A DNA stretch of 64,000 bases. Source: Roseofilum reptotaenium CS-1145 (GTDB lineage Bacteria > Cyanobacteriota > Cyanobacteriia > Cyanobacteriales > Desertifilaceae). Below are positions 36,647 to 45,453 of this stretch, one piece after another. Where the stretch lies: NCBI RefSeq assembly GCF_028330985.1, contig NZ_JAQMUE010000100.1:52957-116956 (forward strand), read 5' to 3'. The notes under the pieces are model-generated. The model ran no database searches and was not told the origin of the DNA. It was given only the letters and a program-made list of their open reading frames with translations. Position 1 is the stretch's first letter. Every line of letters begins with the position of its first letter. A program made the position numbers and the translations under genes.

Positions 36647-39430
36647 TTATTGACCTAAGAGCCAATAGGTAAACATTTCTCCTTTACCCTTAACGTCTAT
36701 TTTACCCCGTTCGTGAAAATGATAGTTATTTCTTAACAATTCATAAGTTTGATGGGTAACCTGAATCTGGCCCGGTTTCCCTTGGGACTCCATCCGAGAA
36801 GCGACATTAACCGCATCTCCCCAGAGATCGTAAATGAATTTGCGCGTCCCAATTACTCCAGCAACAACGGGGCCAGTATTAATACCAATACGAATTTGGA
36901 AGGGTTGATTAAAGGGGGTTTGAAACTGACGGATAATATTTTGCATCTCTAGGGCCATATTGGCGATCGCCTCGGCATGATCTCGACGAGGTAGGGGGAG
37001 TCCTCCCGCCACCATATAGGCATCACCAATGGTTTTAATTTTCTCTAAATTATATTTTTCACAAAGATGGTCAAATTGAGAAAAGATGCGATTGAGTAAT
37101 TCAACCAATTCATGAGCCTGTAGATTGCTCGATAGGGGAGTAAATCCGACGAGATCGGCAAATAAGATGGTGACGGACTGAAATTGTTCGGCAATGACGA
37201 CCCCAACTTGGCGATCGCTCAGGTCGTTCTGTTTGAGTTTGTCGGCGATCGGTTGAGGTAAAATATTTAAGAGTAATTTCTCTGATTTAGCTTGTTCAAG
37301 TCGGAGCGCATCTTCTGCATTTTTGCGTAAGGTAATATCATCAATTACGCCTAATAAGCCAATGACTTTCTGATTGGCATCATGAATGGGAATCTTACTA
37401 ATGTCAAGCCAAATGGGTTCACCATCTTTTCCGGGTTTAACTTTTTTGGCAATCATGTGCAATTGAGGGGTATCGGTTGCCATAATTTCCTGGTCTTTGG
37501 CTCGAAATTGATCGGCCAAATGACGCGGTAATAGGTCATAGTCTGTTTTGCCGATGACGATTTCTGGACTCTCTAATCCGGCGGCTTCTGACCAATTGGA
37601 ATTACAGCCTAAAAAGACGCAATCGGTATCTTTCCAAAAGACTTGTTGGGGAATATTATCTAAAATCAGGCGTAAATAGTGTTGTTGTTCGCGCAGAGCG
37701 GCTTCACTATGCTGTAGGGCTAACCATGCTTTGTGGCGATCGCTAATATCATAGGCAGCATAGAGCAGACAAGGATGCCGATTCCATTGAATTTTTTCAG
37801 CAGATAATAAGAGGGTTTTGATCTCTCCAGAGGCGCTTTGTAGTTCGACTTGTTGATGGCGTAAGGTTCCTTCGTTTTCTACAGCTTCGACTAAGCGCTG
37901 GTGTTCTTGAGGATTAACCCAGAATTGAAGTTCGGTTTCTTGATGGTGAATGAGGGTTTCTGGGGAATATCCCAAGATTTCACAAAAGCTATCATTAACT
38001 TCTAATAAGCGACCATCGGCGATCGCACTAATAAAAAGCGGATGGGGACTTAAGCGAAAGGCGGTTTGAAAATGCTCTTGGGCTTCTTTTAAGGCTTGGG
38101 TGCGTTCATGAACCTGAGTTTCTAAGTTTTGATTCATTTCTTCCCAAGCTTGGAAGGAGATATTGAGTTGATAGACCATCTGATTAAATCCTTGGGCAAG
38201 TAGATTTAATTCCTCAATCCGTCCCCCATAGATTTTGGGAGCAATTTCTCCTTTGGCAATTGCCTTTACCCCGTCGCTGAGTTGGGAAATGGGACGAGAA
38301 AGCCAGCGACAGATGAGTAAACCCAATCCTAAAGCACCGATTAAGGCTATTGCACAGAGGGCGATCGTTGTCCGGGTATTGGCATGAATCTGAGCCATAA
38401 AATCGGCTTCGGGAATAATCACCACAACGACCCAATCAAGCCCCTTTAAATACTCTTCTGAGGAGTCTAGATTATGGCCGACGGTAGTCACATCAAGAAA
38501 ATAGCGTTTTCGTTGCCAAGTCATCATCAGGTCTTGATGATCTTGGAGGGAAGCTAAGGCGGTGATATGGCTGGCAGCGTTCTGAATTAAAGGATTTTGA
38601 CTTTGAGAAGCTTTAATTCGTTGACGACCTTCTGGAGTGTCAATAAAGGGCAATTCCGGGGCAGAACTAGCCACCAGTTTACCGGAGCGTTCCATAATAA
38701 AGGCTTCTCCAGTGGCGCTAATCTCTAAACTGGCTAAAAAGTCACTAATTTGGGTGAGAGTATAGTCTACACCTAGGACTCCTTGGAGATTTCCTTGGTT
38801 GTCATAGAGGGGTAAAACGGGGGTAATTCCTAAATCCTCGGAAGCAGCAAAGAGGTAAATGGGTGACCAAGTGGCGGTTTTCGCTTGGACTGCGGCTCGG
38901 TACCAGGGACGGGTACGCGGATCGTATTGGGTGCTGCGGATAAGGTCATCGGTGGGATTTCCTTGCTCGTCTAAGGGATAGATGTTGCGGAATGGGGCAC
39001 TATTGCGATCAAGGCGATAAACGCGGGGGGCGGGGTCGCGGTTGACCATGATAAAGTCGCCTTGGGTGTTGCTATAGTAGAGCGATCGCACCCAGGGATG
39101 GATTTGCACTTGTTGCCAAAAGTAGGGTAGAGCCAGATCGAAGTTGTCGGGGTCAAAGTGTTCAGTGGCGATCGCCGCTTCATTCATCTTCAGAAATAAA
39201 TGGGGCGTATCGGCAAACCGTTTCAGATGTTCTTGAATGCGATAGGTGACTTCCCAACTCAAACGAGTCGCCAACTGATTGACCGATTGTTGACCATTGT
39301 GAAACGACAGATAGCCAATCAATCCCACCACTAAACATAATTCCAATACAAAGGGAACCACCAACAGGAAGCGCAATGACAAGGTTGAATTACCTTTTAA
39401 GGAAAGAGAAATCGGTTGTTTGGTGGACAT
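36647..39430 (-). CDS. Membrane adenylate cyclase with dCache and PAS sensors
   Basis: A 927-residue protein from the ATG at 39428-39430. It has a membrane segment, double Cache domain (~35-340), second membrane segment, HAMP, two PAS domains (~455-710) and a class III cyclase domain (~745-920). The catalytic domain keeps both metal-binding Asp (ILFADLVGFT, TIGDAYM), the Lys in KIKTIGD and Asp in DLWGDAVNVASRM, a pattern of adenylate rather than guanylate cyclases. It is the first gene of the leftward signalling set. It should make cAMP in response to a small extracellular ligand. Confidence 0.93.
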   Translation of the reverse strand: MSTKQPISLSLKGNSTLSLRFLLVVPFVLELCLVVGLIGYLSFHNGQQSVNQLATRLSWEVTYRIQEHLKRFADTPHLFLKMNEAAIATEHFDPDNFDLALPYFWQQVQIHPWVRSLYYSNTQGDFIMVNRDPAPRVYRLDRNSAPFRNIYPLDEQGNPTDDLIRSTQYDPRTRPWYRAAVQAKTATWSPIYLFAASEDLGITPVLPLYDNQGNLQGVLGVDYTLTQISDFLASLEISATGEAFIMERSGKLVASSAPELPFIDTPEGRQRIKASQSQNPLIQNAASHITALASLQDHQDLMMTWQRKRYFLDVTTVGHNLDSSEEYLKGLDWVVVVIIPEADFMAQIHANTRTTIALCAIALIGALGLGLLICRWLSRPISQLSDGVKAIAKGEIAPKIYGGRIEELNLLAQGFNQMVYQLNISFQAWEEMNQNLETQVHERTQALKEAQEHFQTAFRLSPHPLFISAIADGRLLEVNDSFCEILGYSPETLIHHQETELQFWVNPQEHQRLVEAVENEGTLRHQQVELQSASGEIKTLLLSAEKIQWNRHPCLLYAAYDISDRHKAWLALQHSEAALREQQHYLRLILDNIPQQVFWKDTDCVFLGCNSNWSEAAGLESPEIVIGKTDYDLLPRHLADQFRAKDQEIMATDTPQLHMIAKKVKPGKDGEPIWLDISKIPIHDANQKVIGLLGVIDDITLRKNAEDALRLEQAKSEKLLLNILPQPIADKLKQNDLSDRQVGVVIAEQFQSVTILFADLVGFTPLSSNLQAHELVELLNRIFSQFDHLCEKYNLEKIKTIGDAYMVAGGLPLPRRDHAEAIANMALEMQNIIRQFQTPFNQPFQIRIGINTGPVVAGVIGTRKFIYDLWGDAVNVASRMESQGKPGQIQVTHQTYELLRNNYHFHERGKIDVKGKGEMFTYWLLGQ

Positions 39431-39695
39431 TATTGATCGGCCCAAGGACTATTGATCATGATACTCATCCTTTTGGGAGACTCCACTGACTTCTATCACT
39501 GGCTCAAAAAGGGTCTAAGACAGTTCAATTTCGAGCTTCCGTAAAATCCCGTAATCAGCTTCTCGCTAATTCAGTAATTCTACAGAACTCTATTCCCAGT
39601 GTATCGAACAATCTTCATGGAAGGTTTACAATATAAATCCTTAAATTGCCCTAGCCTATATAGAGAGCTTCTAAAAAATAGCAGTATCTCCAATC

Positions 39696-39881
39696 ATGCT
39701 TACGTCTTCCTCAACTTCTCCCGAATTTAATTCCTCCGCCGAAGAATTTTCATTCCTGGAGCGTTGCCGAGATTTGATGGCGCTTCTTGAACTAGACGAG
39801 ACCGATAAACTCGAAGGGAATTATTCCCTTGAGGATTTCTTGTATCTACAACAAGCTATTCGTGAAAAGTTGGCTCAATAG
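39696..39881 (+). CDS. Small conserved-looking protein
   Basis: A 61-residue acidic protein (FLERCRDLMALLELDETDKLEG, YSLEDFLYLQQAIREKL). It lies divergent from the cyclase gene, starts with ATG 31 bases past a TATATAGAG stretch, and ends just before a repeat block. Amphipathic helices suggest a folded small protein. No family recognised; it could be a chance frame. Confidence 0.5.
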   Translation: MLTSSSTSPEFNSSAEEFSFLERCRDLMALLELDETDKLEGNYSLEDFLYLQQAIREKLAQ

Positions 39882-40087
39882 AGATAGCGCAGCGCTTCGC
39901 GCTAGGCAATAGGCAATAGGCAGTAGGGACAAGTTGGCTACGTCTTAATTTTTAAATTTATAGGGCTGCGCGCTGTTGATTGCTGGTTCGATATCAAAGG
40001 TGTAGCAAAGTGCTTTACGGATTTTCCTCAATGATTCCCTATTCCCCATTCCCCATTCCCTATTCCCTATTCCCTATCCCTTATCCC
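39882..40087. repeat. Heptamer repeat block with GCGC palindromes
   Basis: AGCGCTTCGCGCT and (GGCAATA)n at the left, then (TATTCCC)/(CATTCCC) about eight times at 40030-40085 in the opposite sense. The two halves are reverse complements in type and could pair. Nothing coding is seen. Confidence 0.75.
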
Positions 40088-41263
40088 CTACTTTTGCCAA
40101 TAAAGGGCTGCGGCATAAGCTAAGGTAACCACACCAACAGCAATAGCGCTTTCATCGACTTCAAATTTAGGATGATGAAGGGGATAATTGGTCTTATGAG
40201 CATGGCCAACTCCCAAACGGAACATACTACCAGGAGCATGATCTAAATAGAGGGAGAAATCTTCAGCACCGAGAGACGGTTCAAGCAGATTAATGACGCG
40301 ATCGCCCCCCAACGCTTCTTTCGCAGCCGTTTCGATTAATTGAGTCACGTTTCCATCATTTTGTACCGAAGGAACCAGGCGACGATAGCGAAACTCATAG
40401 GTCGCACCATAACACTCGCAAACACTCTTAACAATCCCTTCAATCCACTGGGGTAACTGGGCGCTGGTTTCTGGATGGAGCGATCGCACTGTTCCCGTTA
40501 ACTGCACCTGATCGGCAATCACATTATGGGCCCGACCCCCACTAATTTGGCCAAACGACAATACCACCGGACGCAAGGGATTTTGAGTGCGACTAATAGC
40601 CTGTTGCAAGCTAGTAATAATCTGAGCCGCAATCCAAATTGCGTCTTTAGCCTCATGGGGCCTAGCCCCATGGCCCGATTCCCCCATAATTACCAATTCC
40701 AGCTCATCAGCCGCCGCCGTCAGTGCGCCATAGCGCACGCCAACTGAGCCAGCAGGAATGGTTGGATAGACATGAACCCCTAAAATGGCCTCCACATCTT
40801 CCATTGCCCCTCCCTCGACCATCCAGCCCGCTCCTTGGGCGACTTCTTCCGCTGGTTGAAAAATAAACCGTACCGTACCGGGTAGGGATAGGCCCAACTC
40901 AGATAAAACCATAGCTGTGCCTAACCCTAACGTAGTATGCACATCATGGCCACAGGCGTGCATAACCCCAGTTTGGCGAGAGGCAAATTCTAAATTCGTA
41001 CATTCATTAATCGGCAGCGCATCCATGTCAGTACGAATGGCTAAACATCTAGCCCCCGTTTCTACCCCTGGCAATTCACCAATCACTCCCGTTTTGCCCA
41101 CATCCTCTTTAACATGCAATCCAGCCGAAGATAGTACCCCCGCAACGTAGGCAGCGGTTTGCCGTTCTTGGCCGCTCAGTTCAGGATGAGCATGGATATG
41201 GCGACGAATTTCAATCAGTCGGGGGGCGATGCGAGCAGTGAGGTCTTGGATTTCAGAGAGCAT
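40088..41263 (-). CDS. M20 family amidohydrolase
   Basis: A 391-residue protein from the ATG at 41261-41263; a TTG nine codons upstream is the alternative. It matches the hippurate/IAA-amino-acid/N-acyl-L-amino-acid hydrolase group: RRHIHAHPELSGQE, AIRTDMDALPI, MHACGHDVHTTLG and FQPAEE, with metal ligands Cys-Gly-His-Asp and Glu-Glu. It removes acyl groups from amino acids or related amides; the substrate is not evident. Convergent with the repeat block, divergent from nothing notable. Confidence 0.93.
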   Translation of the reverse strand: MLSEIQDLTARIAPRLIEIRRHIHAHPELSGQERQTAAYVAGVLSSAGLHVKEDVGKTGVIGELPGVETGARCLAIRTDMDALPINECTNLEFASRQTGVMHACGHDVHTTLGLGTAMVLSELGLSLPGTVRFIFQPAEEVAQGAGWMVEGGAMEDVEAILGVHVYPTIPAGSVGVRYGALTAAADELELVIMGESGHGARPHEAKDAIWIAAQIITSLQQAISRTQNPLRPVVLSFGQISGGRAHNVIADQVQLTGTVRSLHPETSAQLPQWIEGIVKSVCECYGATYEFRYRRLVPSVQNDGNVTQLIETAAKEALGGDRVINLLEPSLGAEDFSLYLDHAPGSMFRLGVGHAHKTNYPLHHPKFEVDESAIAVGVVTLAYAAALYWQK

Positions 41264-41379
41264 GGTCAAAGACAAACGGGCGTTAGACAATTTGCTTAAA
41301 CTATAACAAGATGTTAGAGATTAGAGTATCCGGATAACGTTTCGACATAACAGGATTTCCTGACTTTATAAATACCCTC

Positions 41380-43611
41380 TTAGGGATGAGAGTGAAGTTG
41401 GAGGCGATCGCCCTGAAATTGAACCCTTTGCTCACCCACTCGCACGACTGAATTTAAGCCACGTCCCTCAACTTTAATTGGTGGTGCATTCCCCTTCTGC
41501 ACCGTCATCACGACAAAAAACTGGTTATACCCCGATGCTTTAATTTTACCCCCCGTTTCCGTGGTTTCATAGGTTAACTTCACCGCTTCCGGCAGAATAA
41601 ACCGACCGTTTAGAGTGGCTCCCGAATCGGATGTAATCGTAAATCCCTGGCTTTCTAGGGTTACCTTTCCTGCGGTATGCATCACCCAGAGCGTCGGGAC
41701 TAAACTCTGTTCAAACCGGTCTACCACTGCAAATAATCCAGGGACACCCGATCGCCCCGTATAATCAACCGCAAAAGACCTAAGCCAGTTTTTATAGCCC
41801 AAAGTCACTATCCCCGATCCACTGCGATCGGACTCAAAAAAGAGGAGTTTCGAGCCATGATTTCCCTTAACATTGGGCACAACTACCACATTTTCATCTT
41901 CTCTTCGTCCTTCACTAGGGCCGGCGATCGCCCATTGTTCTCCTAATCCCCAAATCCGAAAACTCCCGGCATCTGGAAATGACCAAGACCCCGTGTTTCT
42001 CGATTCACCTTTTAAATAAATACTGGTAATAAAATCATTTTTATCTTGCCATTGATTCCGAAACACATAAAACTGCTTTTGCTCATCCACAAACACTCGG
42101 TCAAAAATCTCTACAGGGTTCTGCTCTGCCACATCATCTGGATATCCCACTAAGGCATAAATCGCATCATGGGGAGTATGCTCATGAATGCCAAAAGTGC
42201 GATCGCCCTCCAACCCCCAATGACGATCAAAAAACCAGACCAGCGCCGGAAGGAAGCGATCGGAAGTCACCGGAAAACCCAAAGTAAACAATGACCCATC
42301 TGGCCCTAATCGGTGTCGGCCATATGTCGGAACTTTAACCCCATTGTCCTGATTAACCATCCGCATTAGATAATGAGGTAAAATCCATTTCATCTTTCCT
42401 TCACTGACCCAATCTTTACCCAAAACTCTCTCATAGGCTTGCAGGGCTGGCAAGAGCTGATACAACGATTCACGAGTATACAAATCTCCTTCTGTACCAA
42501 AAGTGCGATCTCCCAGAGCAAATTGTATATAGCGCTCGATATTTCGCTCGGCAACCTTTAACCAATACCATAAATCTTCAGAATCCTGATAAAACTGATT
42601 ATTGGGAAAAAATTCCTGGGGTTCTTGCCAAATTGCTAAAGCGGCCAACAGCGCTGCCGAACGCGCTCTAGCATTCCAATTACTCGCAGCATTGCTATTC
42701 CATCCCTTACTCGGTGAATCTCCATTCACCAAATGAACAATCTGCATCGCTAACCAATGGGTTACTTGCTGACGCTGTTCTTGTGTCCAACTCGAGTAAC
42801 ATAAATCATAGGCTAAAGCAATACCTGTGACTGCATTGGAGCGTTCGAGTAGCCGAGGTGGAGGGTTCTCCATCGTCTTCTGAACCAATTCCCATCCTTG
42901 AATAGCACTTTCTTGATTTTCATTCAATATGGATAAGAAACAATGACCTGCCCCATGGTATCCACTATTGGGGCCATAACCCTCATAGTAAATCGTTCCT
43001 TGAAGCACCCGATTGAGTTGGGTAAGGATAGCTTCACCATAGGGAGTTTTCGCTTTTTGACGTAATTGGGGTAGTTGGTCTCTAGAAAACACTAACCGGG
43101 GGTGTTCTTGGGGAGTAATGGGTTGGTAACTAGGGATAGGATTTGGCCATTGAGAGGTTAATGTTCCCTGTACTGATCCCAACAGCAATTTATCCTTAAA
43201 TTTTCCTGTATAGCTTCCCACCAGTTTCCCTTCGTGGGGAAATAATTGGATTTCATACTCTGCCGTATTCATTTCAGATCTCCAAGGATGAGACTTAACC
43301 TGAAGTTTCAAGTGTAATCGCCACACCGAATCAACAGACAGATCTTGGACTACACCCTGATGGTCTACTTCTTTATTAAACCGAGGAGAATATCCCCACA
43401 CCTCTGGTTGACACTCGCCTCTATCGCACGTTAAATCTAAAGTAATATCTTGATAAACTGGTTTTTCTTCCCAGAGTTTCCAGACTCCATGTTTGAGACG
43501 AATGTGTAAATTTCCGGAGAGAACAGTTGGATCGATTGGTCGTAACTGTACGCCCTGCGATCCCCCTATGAAAAATAACATGCTGGTTACTAAAAGTAAG
43601 TTAAGTTTCAT
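41380..43611 (-). CDS. Secreted heparinase II/III-like protein (putative polysaccharide lyase)
   Basis: A 743-residue protein with an N-terminal signal peptide (LLLVTSMLFFIGGSQG). After an ~170-residue beta-rich domain comes HPRLVFSRDQLPQLRQKAKTP, the opening motif of heparinase II/III and alginate-lyase-type alpha/alpha toroids, continuing with ALAYDLCYSSWTQEQRQ and SNAASNWNARARS. The C-terminal third is beta-rich (RNTGSWSFPDAGSF, FAVVDRFEQSLVP), as in heparinases. It probably binds or cleaves uronic-acid polysaccharide, perhaps of the sheath. Specific catalytic residues were not assigned. Confidence 0.65.
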   Translation of the reverse strand: MKLNLLLVTSMLFFIGGSQGVQLRPIDPTVLSGNLHIRLKHGVWKLWEEKPVYQDITLDLTCDRGECQPEVWGYSPRFNKEVDHQGVVQDLSVDSVWRLHLKLQVKSHPWRSEMNTAEYEIQLFPHEGKLVGSYTGKFKDKLLLGSVQGTLTSQWPNPIPSYQPITPQEHPRLVFSRDQLPQLRQKAKTPYGEAILTQLNRVLQGTIYYEGYGPNSGYHGAGHCFLSILNENQESAIQGWELVQKTMENPPPRLLERSNAVTGIALAYDLCYSSWTQEQRQQVTHWLAMQIVHLVNGDSPSKGWNSNAASNWNARARSAALLAALAIWQEPQEFFPNNQFYQDSEDLWYWLKVAERNIERYIQFALGDRTFGTEGDLYTRESLYQLLPALQAYERVLGKDWVSEGKMKWILPHYLMRMVNQDNGVKVPTYGRHRLGPDGSLFTLGFPVTSDRFLPALVWFFDRHWGLEGDRTFGIHEHTPHDAIYALVGYPDDVAEQNPVEIFDRVFVDEQKQFYVFRNQWQDKNDFITSIYLKGESRNTGSWSFPDAGSFRIWGLGEQWAIAGPSEGRREDENVVVVPNVKGNHGSKLLFFESDRSGSGIVTLGYKNWLRSFAVDYTGRSGVPGLFAVVDRFEQSLVPTLWVMHTAGKVTLESQGFTITSDSGATLNGRFILPEAVKLTYETTETGGKIKASGYNQFFVVMTVQKGNAPPIKVEGRGLNSVVRVGEQRVQFQGDRLQLHSHP

Positions 43612-43894
43612 AGAAGTAATGGAAATCGAAAAATCTAGACAATCTGGTCATACCATTTCTCTATATAGCACTTTTTACTCAGCAATAGGCAACAGCTTAA
43701 AGTTTTGGAACCTAAGCCATACAAGCTATTGCAAAGCAAGCCTATTCTCTATTCCCTAGCGCGAAGTGCTATATAACCCTTGTTGACCAGTTTATCACTT
43801 CCCTTTATCACTGCCTAGTCAAAGAGTGACAGCCGTTTATTCTATTCTCGAGTAGAGTCTAATTTTTATGCGCCCATGTACCACAACCTCTTCC
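43612..43894. other. Intergenic gap with two GCGC palindromes
   Basis: TATTCCCTAGCGCGAAGTGCTAT near 43751 and ACGCGAAGCGCTATAA near 43900 belong to the dispersed palindrome family. No open frame here is convincing. Confidence 0.5.
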
Positions 43895-44644
43895 CTAACG
43901 CGAAGCGCTATAATAGCTTTCACTGACCTGTTGTAGTTTTCTAAGTTCCCGATGGACACTAATGCCAATTTCTAAGGTTTCATTAATTAAGCGCCCATAA
44001 TGACTTTCTTGACCTTGGATATCAAAATCAATTAAATCAGACAAATTACGATCCAATTGATCGAATAAATCATCGGGTAATTTGACTTGGTGATACTCGC
44101 GCACTAATCGTTCTGCTTTTAGGGCATGGATAAAGCTATCTTTAGTAATTCTTAGCGCTTCAACCATTTGATGACGATTCCCACTATCTTGCTCCATGTA
44201 CCCATCTGTAATTAATTGATCTATACGGTAAAATATGGTGACTATGCGTTCATAGTTATCCAATTCATTTAAAAGAGTAAGTAAGTAGATTAAAGGTTTG
44301 GAATTCAAATAAACGTAGAGATTGATAATCAGAAACAAAAAAGCAGATAACCCCAAACTGGAGACGATGGGTATCCAGTAATTGGGATTAGTGCTATTCC
44401 AGGAGTTTTTGATGGTCAGTAAAGTAGTACCGGAAGCAATCACCAAAGTTAGGAAAAATAAGCCTAACTCGAGTCCTGAAAATCTCAACAGAGCCGCATT
44501 TCGTTTTTCATCGTTGGATTCCTGATGACTGACTTTCGCCCAAACTCGATAGTATTCTCCAAGAAAACTATCATGGATGGAAATTCCACTAATGTTTTGC
44601 AGGGTTTCATCGGATATTCGCAGGTCTTCTAAGTCTGAATTCAT
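43895..44644 (-). CDS. Hypothetical membrane protein with two TM segments
   Basis: A 249-residue protein. Residues ~50-72 (LGLFFLTLVIASGTTLL) and ~88-112 (IVSSLGLSAFLFLIINLYVYL) are hydrophobic helices; the remainder is cytosolic and helical (LLNELDNYERIVTIFYRID). No family recognised. It follows the gene at 44672-45346 by 27 bp in the same direction, so they probably form an operon. Confidence 0.72.
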   Translation of the reverse strand: MNSDLEDLRISDETLQNISGISIHDSFLGEYYRVWAKVSHQESNDEKRNAALLRFSGLELGLFFLTLVIASGTTLLTIKNSWNSTNPNYWIPIVSSLGLSAFLFLIINLYVYLNSKPLIYLLTLLNELDNYERIVTIFYRIDQLITDGYMEQDSGNRHQMVEALRITKDSFIHALKAERLVREYHQVKLPDDLFDQLDRNLSDLIDFDIQGQESHYGRLINETLEIGISVHRELRKLQQVSESYYSASR

Positions 44645-44671
44645 AAATATTCTGACGCAAAATAAATAAAA

Positions 44672-45346
44672 TCAGTTAAACAAGGCAAGAAAAGATCTAA
44701 AAACTGCACTATAGAAATTACTTTCTAAGGGACGGAAGAGTTCAAAGGCTTTGCCTGGAGTTCCCATGAACGGTCGTAGTGTCCAACCCAGTTGACTACC
44801 AATAATACCATATAAGAATAACCAGCCTAAGAGGATTCTATGGCGAATTTTATAGCCAATGTCATCGGCTTTCATCAATTGTTTCATCCCTTCATAAAAG
44901 AACTGAATACCGAAAAATCCAGTGACTCCTAAAATGAGGACGTTGAGAAGCAGATAAAAGTGGTAGTCGGGGATACTTAACAGGAAGAAAACGGTGATGG
45001 GAGCAAAGCCACAAAGTAAAATACTAATCAATCCCATGGCACTCATGAGTAAACAGAGGTACTGTTCGGGATTACATTTAGAGCCAAATAAGACATTAAA
45101 TAGATAGAGCGTAGGGAAACAAATAATTAAGGTGAGTAGATATAGAGCAGGTAGTTTGATGGCTGAAACTAAGGACTGATACCAATGACCATAGGCTCCC
45201 ATGATCAATCCATAAAAAGCAAAAAATATGGAGCTAGAAATGAATAAGCCAGTAATTTTAGATTTGATTTTAATGCCTTTGTAAATTTCCTCCATGAATG
45301 AGTTTCGCTCCCGTAGCATCTGCATGACGATGGCAAAATAATTCAT
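44672..45346 (-). CDS. Conserved cyanobacterial multi-pass membrane protein
   Basis: A 224-residue protein from the ATG at 45344-45346, chosen because AGGAG lies about 9 nt upstream; the frame extends 15 codons further. It has about five hydrophobic segments and conserved-looking stretches AIKLPALYLLTLIICFPTLY, GSQLGWTLRPFMGTP and PLESNFY. I recall this family as widespread in cyanobacteria, sometimes misnamed after an actin-binding WH2 motif, with no proven role. Confidence 0.78.
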   Translation of the reverse strand: MNYFAIVMQMLRERNSFMEEIYKGIKIKSKITGLFISSSIFFAFYGLIMGAYGHWYQSLVSAIKLPALYLLTLIICFPTLYLFNVLFGSKCNPEQYLCLLMSAMGLISILLCGFAPITVFFLLSIPDYHFYLLLNVLILGVTGFFGIQFFYEGMKQLMKADDIGYKIRHRILLGWLFLYGIIGSQLGWTLRPFMGTPGKAFELFRPLESNFYSAVFRSFLALFN

Positions 45347-45453
45347 GACTATTGACTCCTGAAGTGATATATTATAATAGAATGACTTCAAAAGTAATCC
45401 TTAAGTTCCCATTTTCCATTTTAAGCTGAATTTTGGGGATTCATATTCAAGTT

